Counted from the stretch's first letter, positions 1 through 6,513 are shown. The stretch: 7,908 nt of DNA from Promethearchaeota archaeon (GCA_014729315.1 WJKD01000096.1:1-7908), one strand, 5' to 3'. Numbers and translations: made by a program. Notes: generated by a model not told the origin, from the sequence alone.

Positions 1-1
1 A

Positions 2-484
2 CTCGTATCCGAATATGATTTAATAAGGGACACTCAAGTAGTTGATTCTGAAAAGATTATAGCGGAACTCAAGAAATTAATTGAAAAATACAATAACGAG
101 AAAAAAAAATACCTTATAATCGAATCACATTTTTCGGACATTGTTCCTAATTATTTAATCGATAATTGTATTGTTTTACGCTGTGAACCCGACCTACTCT
201 GTGAAAGACTAAAAAAAAGAGGGTATAAAGAAAAAAAGATAATAGAAAATGTACAGGCAGAGATACTAGGAAATTGCGTTAATTATTTGATTGAAAAAAA
301 TCTTAAAATACCCATATATGAGATCGATACTTCAAATAAAGATCCAAGATCAATATCTAACATAATCGTTGATCTAATTCTCAGAAGAAAAAAGAATGCA
401 TCAAAATATATAATTGGAAAAATTGATTGGTTAAAAAATGTTTTAGATGATGATAAATTAGCGAGAAAATATTTTTACTCCTAA
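2..484 (+). CDS. fap7: Fap7/AK6-like adenylate kinase, 3' part (5' end outside window)
   Basis: The frame is open from base 2 to the TAA at 482-484, giving 160 visible residues. The N-terminus, including the P-loop that binds the ATP phosphates, lies before the window. The visible part matches the AK6/Fap7 family: an EYD near the start, ESHFSD at visible residues 41-46 (NMP-binding region), VLRCEP at 58-63, and the LID-like stretch RLKKRGYKEKKIIENVQAE starting at 69. Family members interconvert adenine nucleotides (ATP + AMP to 2 ADP). The eukaryotic homologue also assists the last step of small-subunit rRNA maturation with a ribosomal protein. Archaeal members run to roughly 180 residues, so only a short N-terminal piece is missing. 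A TTG at 287 is internal and is not the start, because family motifs lie upstream of it. It is the first visible gene of the operon, 9 bases before tgtA. Confidence 0.85.
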   Translation, partial: LVSEYDLIRDTQVVDSEKIIAELKKLIEKYNNEKKKYLIIESHFSDIVPNYLIDNCIVLRCEPDLLCERLKKRGYKEKKIIENVQAEILGNCVNYLIEKNLKIPIYEIDTSNKDPRSISNIIVDLILRRKKNASKYIIGKIDWLKNVLDDDKLARKYFYS

Positions 485-493
485 CTTAGAGCT

Positions 494-2131
494 ATGAAGT
501 TTGAAATTTATGATACCGATATCCTGGGAAGAATAGGTGAAATAAATCTAAATGGAAAGAAATTGAAGACACCAAATTTATTTCCGGTAATTCATCCTTA
601 TAGAAACATTCTTGATTTGGAGTTTTTAAAGAAAATTGGAGTACACGCTCTATTTACTAATTCATATACTCTTTATCAAAACGAGAAGATTAGAAACAAA
701 GTTTTAAAAAAAGGATTGCATGATTATTTAGAGTTTGACGGTTTCATTGCTACGGACAGCGGAGCCTTTCAACAATACATGTATAATGAGAGTAATATAG
801 AAATAAATGCTCAAGAAATAGAACTCTTTCAAGAAAAGATAAATTCAAACTTTCCTGTTATTTTAGATATCCCCGTTCAACTGGATGATGATTATGACAT
901 TGCGAAAAACAAGATACTAATTAATATAAAAAGAGCTAAAGAAAATATCGAAAGAAGATCTAATTCTGAGTGTTCTTGGTTCGGCCCGATTCACGGAGGA
1001 AGATATTTTAATTTGTTAAAGCAAAGTTGCCTAGCTATGAATAAGCTAGATTTTAATGTTTACGCAATAGGTGGATTAGTAAAAGCTTATTTAGAATATA
1101 GGTTCAATTTGGCAATTAAAATCTTACTAAATGTGAAAAAAAGTATTCGACCTGATAAACCAATACATATGTTTGGATTAGGATTGCCTCAATTTTTTGC
1201 TCTTGCTATTGCATGTGGATGTGATTTGATGGATTCTGCCGCTTATATTCTATACGCAAAAGAAAAGCGTTATTTCTCCTTATCGACAGGTACGAGCAAG
1301 CTTGACGAGCTTCATGAATTTCCCTGCAGTTGTCCAATATGCAATAGATATAACCCTAAAGAAGTAAGAAATATGGGGGAAAACATGCAAGTTAAACTAT
1401 TAGCAAAACATAATTTGTATTTATCCTTTTCTGAGTTAAGAACCGTGCGACAAGCTATAAAAGAGGGGAATCTATGGGAGTTGGTGGAACAAAGAATAAG
1501 AGCACATCCAAACTTAGTTGAGGCTGCTAAAATTATGTATAATAACGCAAAATACTTTGAATGTTTTGAGAAGATTTATAAAAAACATGGACGTTTACTT
1601 TCTTCTATTGAAAGCGTTAATAGGCCAATTTTTAAAAGATACTCTAAAAGATTGATGAGCAGACACAGAATTCCCGAAAAAATAAAATTTCTTATAATAT
1701 TACCTGAAGTAGATACAACACTTCAAAATTCACCATTTTTAACAGAGTCTATTAAAAATATTTATAGTAACGACCTAATTTCTTCAGATTTAATACAAAT
1801 AATGTTTACTTCGTCGGTTTTTGGAGTTTTACCATTAGAATGGAGTTATACTTTTCCTATGGGTCAATATGAAGTGAGTAATTTGTTTCTTGAGGGTGAT
1901 TTATTATGGAAGAATTTCGAAACCATCGTAAGGAGATACTTTAAAATAAACTCGCAATATTTTAAGAAATGTGGTTTATTTGCTCCAAAAAATTATGAAA
2001 ATCAATATTGTGAAAATGTAGAATTGTCGACCGATAACTTTATATATCGGTTATACGATCTCTTAAAACCTTATTTTAATGGGAATCTCCATATATCGCC
2101 TAAAATAGATGAATTAATTGCTCAATTTTAA
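494..2131 (+). CDS. tgtA: Archaeosine tRNA-guanine transglycosylase (TgtA), no PUA domain
   Basis: The enzyme exchanges guanine 15 in the tRNA D-loop for 7-cyano-7-deazaguanine (preQ0), the first tRNA-bound step of archaeosine synthesis. The TIM-barrel catalytic domain covers about residues 1-310. It has the substrate-binding TDSGAFQ (87-93, Asp88), GPIHGG (164-169), AIGG (191-194), the likely nucleophile Asp247 in MDSA, and a zinc site of Cys278, Cys280, Cys283 and His306. The spacing agrees with the Pyrococcus enzyme. The region from about 390 to 545 resembles the C-terminal domains of TgtA and the related archaeosine synthase ArcS (FGVLPLEW then the YTFPMGQYE stretch, 443-460). The family's usual C-terminal PUA RNA-binding domain is absent, so the protein is 545 residues against about 580. 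The ArcS cysteine-lysine motif is not seen either, so it should not act as ArcS. The ATG at 494 fits the family N-terminus (KFEI, then GRIG). There is no clear Shine-Dalgarno; expression with the upstream gene is likely. Confidence 0.95.
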   Translation: MKFEIYDTDILGRIGEINLNGKKLKTPNLFPVIHPYRNILDLEFLKKIGVHALFTNSYTLYQNEKIRNKVLKKGLHDYLEFDGFIATDSGAFQQYMYNESNIEINAQEIELFQEKINSNFPVILDIPVQLDDDYDIAKNKILINIKRAKENIERRSNSECSWFGPIHGGRYFNLLKQSCLAMNKLDFNVYAIGGLVKAYLEYRFNLAIKILLNVKKSIRPDKPIHMFGLGLPQFFALAIACGCDLMDSAAYILYAKEKRYFSLSTGTSKLDELHEFPCSCPICNRYNPKEVRNMGENMQVKLLAKHNLYLSFSELRTVRQAIKEGNLWELVEQRIRAHPNLVEAAKIMYNNAKYFECFEKIYKKHGRLLSSIESVNRPIFKRYSKRLMSRHRIPEKIKFLIILPEVDTTLQNSPFLTESIKNIYSNDLISSDLIQIMFTSSVFGVLPLEWSYTFPMGQYEVSNLFLEGDLLWKNFETIVRRYFKINSQYFKKCGLFAPKNYENQYCENVELSTDNFIYRLYDLLKPYFNGNLHISPKIDELIAQF

Positions 2132-2144
2132 AGAAATAACCCAA

Positions 2145-2576
2145 ATGAAAGTTCTTGATATTTTATATGCTTGTGGTCATGAAAATATTCTTAGTACTCA
2201 TAAATCTACTATTGAACTTACTAAGGATAATTTTTTAACAAAAAAAGGTAATTGTATTATTGGTATTAAGTCTACTAAAAGTTGTAAAGACCTTAGCCTT
2301 GAATTGAAAAGAGCTATAACTTCTAAAAAAAGAATTAAAGTTATAATAAAAGTCGAGGATGTAGAAGATTGGTTCTACGGATTGGGAAATTCGAGGTTAA
2401 CTCTTACCAATGAGAAGCATATTGTGTTTCGAACAAGCAAATATTTATGCGATAGAACCGCTTTGATCGAATGTTCAAAATCCTCTGAAGATTTAGATCG
2501 AAGAGTAATCAATAAATTAAAAACACAAGGTAAAAGATTTTCAATTACCTTTGCTTTAGAAGACTCAAATGGATAA
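2145..2576 (+). CDS. DUF371 family protein
   Basis: This is a 143-residue member of DUF371, a small, mainly archaeal family without a settled function. Recognisable features are GHENILSTHKSTIELT (residues 11-26), LTKKGNCIIGI (31-41), the glycine-rich turn GLGN (79-82) and CDRTALI (102-108). A conserved acidic-lysine patch near the C-terminus appears here as CSKSSEDLDRR (110-120). The start is chosen as ATG 2145, 13 bases after the tgtA stop. A TTG at 2118 would add nine residues inside tgtA that do not look like family sequence. The 3' end overlaps trm5 by 8 bases, so translation of the two is probably coupled. Lying between two tRNA-modifying enzymes, it may take part in RNA maturation; that is inference from context only. 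Confidence 0.88.
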   Translation: MKVLDILYACGHENILSTHKSTIELTKDNFLTKKGNCIIGIKSTKSCKDLSLELKRAITSKKRIKVIIKVEDVEDWFYGLGNSRLTLTNEKHIVFRTSKYLCDRTALIECSKSSEDLDRRVINKLKTQGKRFSITFALEDSNG

Positions 2577-3723
2577 GAAGAAATCAATCTTTTTAAGAAT
2601 AGATAAAAAAGACGCTCAAAAATTTTTAGATATTTTACCTTCAAAATTAAATGGACTCCAAGTTATAAATTCAAAATTCCATGTTATACAAGAAAATAAT
2701 TTTGTTTTTTTTCCCATTAAAAACGACAAGCAAATCCGTGGTATTTTAAGAAATCAATTAGGTGCTAAGTTAAATTTTACATTTCTAAAACGAATTGGAA
2801 CATTAAAGCAGAATTATAAGTTTAGAACCATCGAAGAAGCTTTAACCGAAGAGCTTCCAAAAAAGTATTTTGAATTAATTCCAAATTCCTACGATATAAT
2901 AGGGAAAATCGCAATCCTTGAATTTGATATAATTGATAAATTAAAGAAAAAAGAGTATACAAAAATCAAGAAAAAAATTGCGAAAGCTACAACCTTAGTA
3001 AATAAAAATGTTGCTACTGTATATGAAAAAAAGAGTGAAGTTTATGGAACTTATAGGATCAGAAAATTAAAATTTCTCTATGGAGATAAAGTTGCTGATA
3101 CCATTCATCATGAAAATAGTTGTAAATTTAAACTAAATGTAAAAAAAGTATATTTTACACCCAGACTTAATTTTGAAAGAAAAAGAATTACGTCTTGTAA
3201 TATTAAAAAGGGGGAGATCATTGCTGACTTATTCGCTGGAGTTGGGCCTTTTTCGATAGAAATTGCTAAAATGCATGATGTAAAAATATTTGCATTTGAC
3301 ATTAATCCAAAAGCAGTGCTATACCTTAAGGAGAATATTACCTTGAACAAGATGAAAGGTGAGATAATTCCGTTTCAAATTAATGTTCACGATCTCTTGA
3401 ACTCTAATAATCAAATCGGTTTAAATATTAAAAACAGTGTGGATAGGGTCATAATGAATCTTCCAGAAAGTTCAATTCACTACTTACGTGTTGCATGTCA
3501 TTTATTAAAGAATCAAGGAGGAATAATCCATTTCTATCAGTTTAGTGAAAAACCAAATCCAATTCAACGAGCGATCGAAAGTCTTAAATTTGAATTAAAA
3601 AAGAACGATTGGAGGATAGTAGATATTCTTTCCTCCAAGAAAGTAAAATCTTATTCTCCCAAATCAGAATTAGTTGCTCTTGATGTATATGTTAATAAAA
3701 TGGTTAAAAAAGAACAGAATTAA
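2569..3723 (+). CDS. trm5: tRNA (guanine37-N1)-methyltransferase Trm5
   Basis: Trm5 transfers a methyl group from S-adenosylmethionine to N1 of guanine 37, next to the anticodon, which protects the reading frame. The 384-residue protein has an N-terminal D1-like tRNA-recognition domain (about 1-80), a middle domain with the typical IPNSYDIIGKIAILEF (104-119), and a C-terminal Rossmann methyltransferase domain. Diagnostic motifs are FTPRLNFERKRI (196-207), DLFAGVGPFSIEIA (220-233, SAM loop), FDINP (243-247) and MNLPESS (296-302). The NLP motif separates Trm5 from the N6-adenine type NPPY enzymes. A D1 domain points to the Trm5b/Trm5c type rather than the shorter Trm5a (which can also modify the wyosine intermediate), but the subtype is not certain. 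The ATG at 2569 overlaps the DUF371 stop. This is the last gene of the operon; its stop lies 12 bases from the convergent coiled-coil gene. Confidence 0.94.
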   Translation: MDKKKSIFLRIDKKDAQKFLDILPSKLNGLQVINSKFHVIQENNFVFFPIKNDKQIRGILRNQLGAKLNFTFLKRIGTLKQNYKFRTIEEALTEELPKKYFELIPNSYDIIGKIAILEFDIIDKLKKKEYTKIKKKIAKATTLVNKNVATVYEKKSEVYGTYRIRKLKFLYGDKVADTIHHENSCKFKLNVKKVYFTPRLNFERKRITSCNIKKGEIIADLFAGVGPFSIEIAKMHDVKIFAFDINPKAVLYLKENITLNKMKGEIIPFQINVHDLLNSNNQIGLNIKNSVDRVIMNLPESSIHYLRVACHLLKNQGGIIHFYQFSEKPNPIQRAIESLKFELKKNDWRIVDILSSKKVKSYSPKSELVALDVYVNKMVKKEQN

Positions 3724-3735
3724 ATTTCTAATATC

Positions 3736-4947
3736 TTAATAAATTTTTCTACCTTTAATAAAGGGTTCCATTATTGCGGATTTAAATAAATTTATGATTT
3801 CCATTGCCTCAGTGTAAATCCCTAAAATTTTATTTACTTCATTTTGAAACACACTGATTAAGAATCTCGAAGAATCAACATTCAGCGCAATGAATTTATT
3901 CTCGTTATAATTAGTCATCTGACAATAATTTTTTAATTCTAAAAATAATTCGTCTTCGGCGGGATTATCTATATAGGTTGCGATATTAATTCTTACTTTA
4001 TTTGGAATTTTTTTTAAAATTTTTGCAAGATCGAATCGTTTTAAATCTTCTAAGAGAGGTATTATAAGTCTAATATTACTTTTTCCTTCAGGCAACATTT
4101 CTTTAATAACTCTCATAGTATCGTCTAAGTTCTTAATTATTCTCGTAGTTGATGTGGTTTCACTCTGTTCTTTTTCTGCCGCTTTTTGCTCTTCCACTTT
4201 TTCAGTCGGCTCATTTAAGTTTTCTAATTCTAAATTCGCTTCCAATAAAGATTCTTCTAATGTTTTAATTTTTTCCGTTAAGCTCTCTCTTTCTTTCTCA
4301 AATTTATTTTTAAGTTTGGAAAATTCTTTTGATTTAGTGCGTTCGGAATTCTCCTTTTCTTTAAGGCTCTCCTCTAAGATTTTTATATTCTTTTTTAGTT
4401 CTCCTAAACTTTTATCTTGTTTGACCAATTTATCAATTTGCATACTCTTACTAAGGAGATCGCTACTTGATTTTTTGAATTTAGTGGTCAAATCAGCAAT
4501 TTTTTGGTTTTTTGTTTGAATTTCAAGTTCCTTATTCTTGATGTTTTGCAATATTTCATTTTTACTTTCTAATACTTCAGCTTTTTCTTTCAATAGGGTT
4601 TCTTTATCGGCTATTATTTGCTCTATTTTCTTCTCTTTTTCGTTAAGTTTGGTCTCAATATTTTGTTTTTCAGATTCTAAAAAATTTATCCTCTTGTTTA
4701 GAACATCTATATTTTTAACATTTTCTTTCAAATATTTTATTTCGGTTTTAAATTTTTCTATTGTTGTTTTTAATTCCGCTTCTCTTTCTTGATATTCTTC
4801 TTTATCTTCTCTTAATTCCTTATTTATTTCTTCTAATTTTGTGCGATTTTCTTCTAATTTCTTGACTTCTTGTAAGGATAGCTTTAATTCAGAGATTAAC
4901 TCTGATTTCTTCATGGAAGAAATTGGTTTTTTACTATTATTGCTCAA
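3736..4947 (-). CDS. Long coiled-coil protein with C-terminal alpha/beta domain, function unknown
   Basis: This 403-residue protein is not assigned to a named family. Residues 15-245 are almost unbroken Lys/Glu/Leu/Ile heptads, predicting a long coiled coil that would dimerise or act as a spacer. A Glu/Thr/Ser-rich linker (246-268) leads to a compact domain (about 269-403) with alternating strands and helices: IRLIIPLLEDL (292-302), VRINIATYID (318-327), FIALNVDSSRFLISVF (352-367) and an end helix up to MEPFIKG (393-399). This resembles the PLD-like sensor domains found behind TrmB-type regulators in archaea, but there is no HKD motif and the protein contains no histidine, so catalysis of that kind is excluded. 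There is no signal peptide or membrane helix, so it should be cytoplasmic. The start is TTG 4947, because GAGAGGTG lies just upstream and a stop codon precedes it in frame; ATG 4914 (residue 12) has no such site. SMC-like labels from similarity searches would reflect only the coiled coil. Confidence 0.8.
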   Translation of the reverse strand: MSNNSKKPISSMKKSELISELKLSLQEVKKLEENRTKLEEINKELREDKEEYQEREAELKTTIEKFKTEIKYLKENVKNIDVLNKRINFLESEKQNIETKLNEKEKKIEQIIADKETLLKEKAEVLESKNEILQNIKNKELEIQTKNQKIADLTTKFKKSSSDLLSKSMQIDKLVKQDKSLGELKKNIKILEESLKEKENSERTKSKEFSKLKNKFEKERESLTEKIKTLEESLLEANLELENLNEPTEKVEEQKAAEKEQSETTSTTRIIKNLDDTMRVIKEMLPEGKSNIRLIIPLLEDLKRFDLAKILKKIPNKVRINIATYIDNPAEDELFLELKNYCQMTNYNENKFIALNVDSSRFLISVFQNEVNKILGIYTEAMEIINLFKSAIMEPFIKGRKIY

Positions 4948-4958
4948 GTGAATTTTTG

Positions 4959-4966
4959 CACCTCTC
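4959..4966 (-). promoter_or_regulatory. Shine-Dalgarno site for the coiled-coil gene
   Basis: On the minus strand the bases read GAGAGGTG, a good match to the archaeal 16S rRNA 3' end, and lie 11 bases before the TTG at 4947. The spacing is slightly long. It is the clearest ribosome binding site in the window and decides for the TTG start over the downstream ATG at 4914. Confidence 0.6.
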
Positions 4967-4967
4967 T

Positions 4968-4977
4968 ATATTTTAAG
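4968..4977 (-). promoter_or_regulatory. Possible TATA box of the coiled-coil gene
   Basis: The minus strand reads CTTAAAATAT, an acceptable archaeal TATA element. Its centre is about 25 bases from the TTG, so transcription from it would start near the start codon and leave out the Shine-Dalgarno site. If that site is used, a further promoter upstream must serve the gene. The region is so AT-rich that a chance match is possible. Confidence 0.3.
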
Positions 4978-4987
4978 CCTAAGATAA
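4972..4987. repeat. Direct repeat A, copy 1
   Basis: The copy reads TTTAAGCCTAAGATAA. A second copy at 5053-5068 differs in one base and lies 81 bases away in the same orientation. Copy 1 overlaps the possible TATA box of the coiled-coil gene, so the pair could be an operator. No protein is known to bind it. Confidence 0.45.
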
Positions 4988-5052
4988 GACTCAGTTTGCG
5001 TTAAAAGCGATTCAATATAAAAGATGATTCTTTCCCTTTTTAAATTTATTCG

Positions 5053-5068
5053 TTTAAGCATAAGATAA
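5053..5068. repeat. Direct repeat A, copy 2
   Basis: The copy reads TTTAAGCATAAGATAA and matches copy 1 (4972-4987) in 15 of 16 bases. It contains G and C at the same central positions, which makes it less likely to be simple AT-rich background. Confidence 0.45.
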
Positions 5069-5155
5069 ACGGTTTTATTATTGGAATTTAAAATCTTTTA
5101 TTTAAATTATGATAAAATTTAAAGTTTTTTTCAAATATACATCTATTATAAAAAA

Positions 5156-5174
5156 AGTCATATAAAAATACATA
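5156..5174. repeat. Direct repeat B, copy 1
   Basis: The copy reads AGTCATATAAAAATACATA and matches the second copy, 30 bases downstream, in 17 of 19 positions. It lies upstream of the tRNA promoter and could be a duplicated promoter element or a binding site. Confidence 0.5.
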
Positions 5175-5185
5175 TATGAAAAAAC

Positions 5186-5204
5186 AGTCATATATAAAGA
5201 CATA
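5186..5204. repeat. Direct repeat B, copy 2 (contains tRNA TATA box)
   Basis: The copy reads AGTCATATATAAAGACATA. The TATATAAA inside it is placed correctly for the tRNA-Arg promoter, so the repeat pair probably arose by duplication of a promoter segment. Confidence 0.5.
5191..5199 (+). promoter_or_regulatory. TATA box of tRNA-Arg
   Basis: TATATAAAG is centred about 37 bases before the first base of the tRNA. With the usual archaeal spacing of about 26 bases, transcription would begin near 5221 and leave a leader of about 10 bases for RNase P to remove. Confidence 0.5.
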
Positions 5205-5231
5205 AAACTTTTCTACTTTCCTCCAATCGCC

Positions 5232-5309
5232 GGACTCGTAGCCTAGCATGGATAGGGCGTCGGACTTCTAATCCGAAAGTCGCAGGTTCGAATCCTGCCG
5301 GGTCCGCCA
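5232..5309 (+). tRNA. tRNA-Arg, anticodon UCU, CCA encoded
   Basis: A full cloverleaf can be drawn. The acceptor strands GGACTCG and CGGGTCC pair with one G-U. The D-stem is GCCT with GGGC, the anticodon stem is TCGGA with TCCGA around the loop CTTCTAA, and the T-stem is GCAGG with CCTGC around TTCGAAT. The anticodon TCT reads AGA and AGG, common arginine codons in AT-rich genomes. The body is 75 bases with G73, directly followed by CCA (5307-5309). There is no intron. G15 and C48 form the expected Levitt pair, so this tRNA is a possible substrate of the TgtA encoded nearby. Position 37 is A, so Trm5 would not act on it; U36 and A37 fit t6A instead. Confidence 0.96.
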
Positions 5310-5462
5310 AAAAAATTTATAATCTTTAAAACGGGTAACTTGTACACCTCTTTTAATAATTATTTAATATTATGCTTATATTAGGCAAATCGTCTTATAA
5401 CTAATTAAGAATCTTAAACGAGTCAAATTTTAAACAATCACCGATAAAGAGAGTGTTATCTA
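5310..5462. other. Intergenic region between tRNA-Arg and nuclease gene
   Basis: This is AT-rich sequence without an open gene. A short T-run at 5351-5354 might help end tRNA transcription, but no strong poly-T terminator follows the tRNA. TTTTAAAC at 5428-5435 is a candidate TATA element for the nuclease gene, and GAGAGTG at 5449-5455 is a weak Shine-Dalgarno-like sequence seven bases before the TTG start. Confidence 0.3.
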
Positions 5463-6185
5463 TTGATTAAAAAGCGCGATTTCTATCATCAGAGAATAAA
5501 ATATTCTTTCAATTGGAATTTAAAAAATCATAAGATTAAACTTAATCAACTATTAGCAAATTATAAGGATTTTAAGAGACTAGGTTCCTATTTAAAGAAA
5601 ATATACGAAGGAACAGTCCCAAATGATTTATTTAATCGCAATGATATTACCCGAGTATCTTCTTTTCGAGTTAAGGGACTTAAAAATGGCTTTATAAGAA
5701 GCTTTAGTAAAAAATTAATCCGTTCTGGAAAAATAGAATGTTTAGATTCCGACTCAAAACTATCCTCTTTAACTCAAAAAGTATTCGAAACCTTTAAAAA
5801 AAATAGCATATCTAGAAAACCAGGACACGATCCCGTGTTAAAAAACATTTTAATTAAAGATAAAGACTCAATAGCTATAGAAATCCCAGTTTGGATGAAA
5901 TTAAATAATTTACCTATAACCGGGCATATAGATTTAATTCAAATTGTTAATAATACTATCAGAATCATTGACTATAAGCCAGAGGGAAATTTTTTGCATT
6001 CACTTCCCCAAGTCGCTTCATATGGTTTATTAATCAAGAAATTACTAAAACCAAAAAATTTGATATGTGCTTCATTTAATATAAAGGAAACATGGATTTA
6101 TGAACCAGAAATTCTTCTCAAGGATATTGACAAATATTTGAAAGAACAAGGAGTAACGCAAAATCCTTGGAATCTCTATTTCTAA
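5463..6185 (+). CDS. PD-(D/E)XK nuclease, RecB/Cas4-like, without Fe-S cysteines
   Basis: The 240-residue protein carries the PD-(D/E)XK core in its C-terminal half: a possible Glu140 in AIEIPVW, GHID (154-157, Asp157), IIDYKPEG (168-175, catalytic Asp170 and Lys172), and the helix motif QVASY (183-187). This D...DxK...QxxxY order is typical of RecB, AddB and Cas4-type nucleases that cut DNA using a divalent metal. Cas4 and AddB bind an iron-sulfur cluster through four cysteines; only Cys93 and Cys202 are present here, so it is not a standard Cas4, and no CRISPR array or cas gene is nearby. The N-terminal 120 residues are basic and unassigned and may bind nucleic acid. The start is TTG 5463: a stop lies in frame at 5445-5447 and no ATG occurs before residue 145. 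The 3' end overlaps the membrane protein gene by four bases on the opposite strand. Confidence 0.8.
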   Translation: MIKKRDFYHQRIKYSFNWNLKNHKIKLNQLLANYKDFKRLGSYLKKIYEGTVPNDLFNRNDITRVSSFRVKGLKNGFIRSFSKKLIRSGKIECLDSDSKLSSLTQKVFETFKKNSISRKPGHDPVLKNILIKDKDSIAIEIPVWMKLNNLPITGHIDLIQIVNNTIRIIDYKPEGNFLHSLPQVASYGLLIKKLLKPKNLICASFNIKETWIYEPEILLKDIDKYLKEQGVTQNPWNLYF

Positions 6186-6448
6186 TTTTTCTTCTTCTTT
6201 CCTTTTTCCACAGATGAGGGCCCTTCTTCTTTTTTTAGGTAAGTTCGAAAAAGAATGTAACATAGCAAGATCGCTATCAATTCAATTAACACTCCTCCGC
6301 CAGCAATAACATAACCATTAAAGCCAAAGTGTCTTAACAATAAAGCCACAGCTAAACCTGATATCGCTAAGGCAAATAAGATTAATCCCTGACATATTTG
6401 AGGTATTGCTTTTTTAATATATTTAAGCTCTTTTTTAATCCATGACAT
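6182..6448 (-). CDS. Small two-helix membrane protein, function unknown
   Basis: The 88-residue protein is not recognised. Two hydrophobic stretches, about residues 17-38 and 46-68, are joined by a short RHFGFNGY turn and should form a helical hairpin. The basic N-terminus and the lysine-rich tail (82-87) predict that both ends face the cytoplasm. There is no signal peptide cleavage site or cofactor motif. The ATG at 6448 has no Shine-Dalgarno sequence. TAATTTAAAA and similar strings upstream could serve as a TATA box, but the region is too AT-rich to choose one. The gene runs convergent to the nuclease, and the stop codons share bases in CTAA. A functional link to the nuclease is not indicated, since the genes are on opposite strands. 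Confidence 0.7.
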   Translation of the reverse strand: MSWIKKELKYIKKAIPQICQGLILFALAISGLAVALLLRHFGFNGYVIAGGGVLIELIAILLCYILFRTYLKKEEGPSSVEKGKKKKN

Positions 6449-6513
6449 AATTTTATAATGATTTTAAATTATTAATTTGCTTTTAAATTGTATTAAAAAC
6501 ACATAAATTTAAT

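Noticed and set aside
287..484. Separate short gene starting at TTG 287
   Set aside because: The frame is open back to base 2 and encodes kinase family motifs upstream, so this is only the tail of the truncated kinase gene.
2118..2144. TTG start for the DUF371 gene inside tgtA
   Set aside because: The added nine residues are not family-like, and the ATG at 2145 directly precedes the conserved N-terminus.
2375..2644. Minus-strand open frame across DUF371 and trm5
   Set aside because: It lies opposite two well-supported genes and its protein has no recognisable features.
4154..4792. Plus-strand open frames rich in Ser, Phe and Leu
   Set aside because: They are the antisense of the Lys/Glu-rich coiled coil, which produces long stop-free hydrophobic frames by composition alone.
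5156..5204. CRISPR-like repeat
   Set aside because: Only two imperfect copies with an 11-base gap and no cas genes; duplication of promoter sequence explains it better.
5232..5462. Integrated element attachment site at the tRNA
   Set aside because: No second copy of the tRNA 3' end and no integrase gene were found in the window.
5463..6185. Cas4 of a CRISPR system
   Set aside because: The four cysteines for the iron-sulfur cluster are missing and no array or other cas gene occurs in the window.
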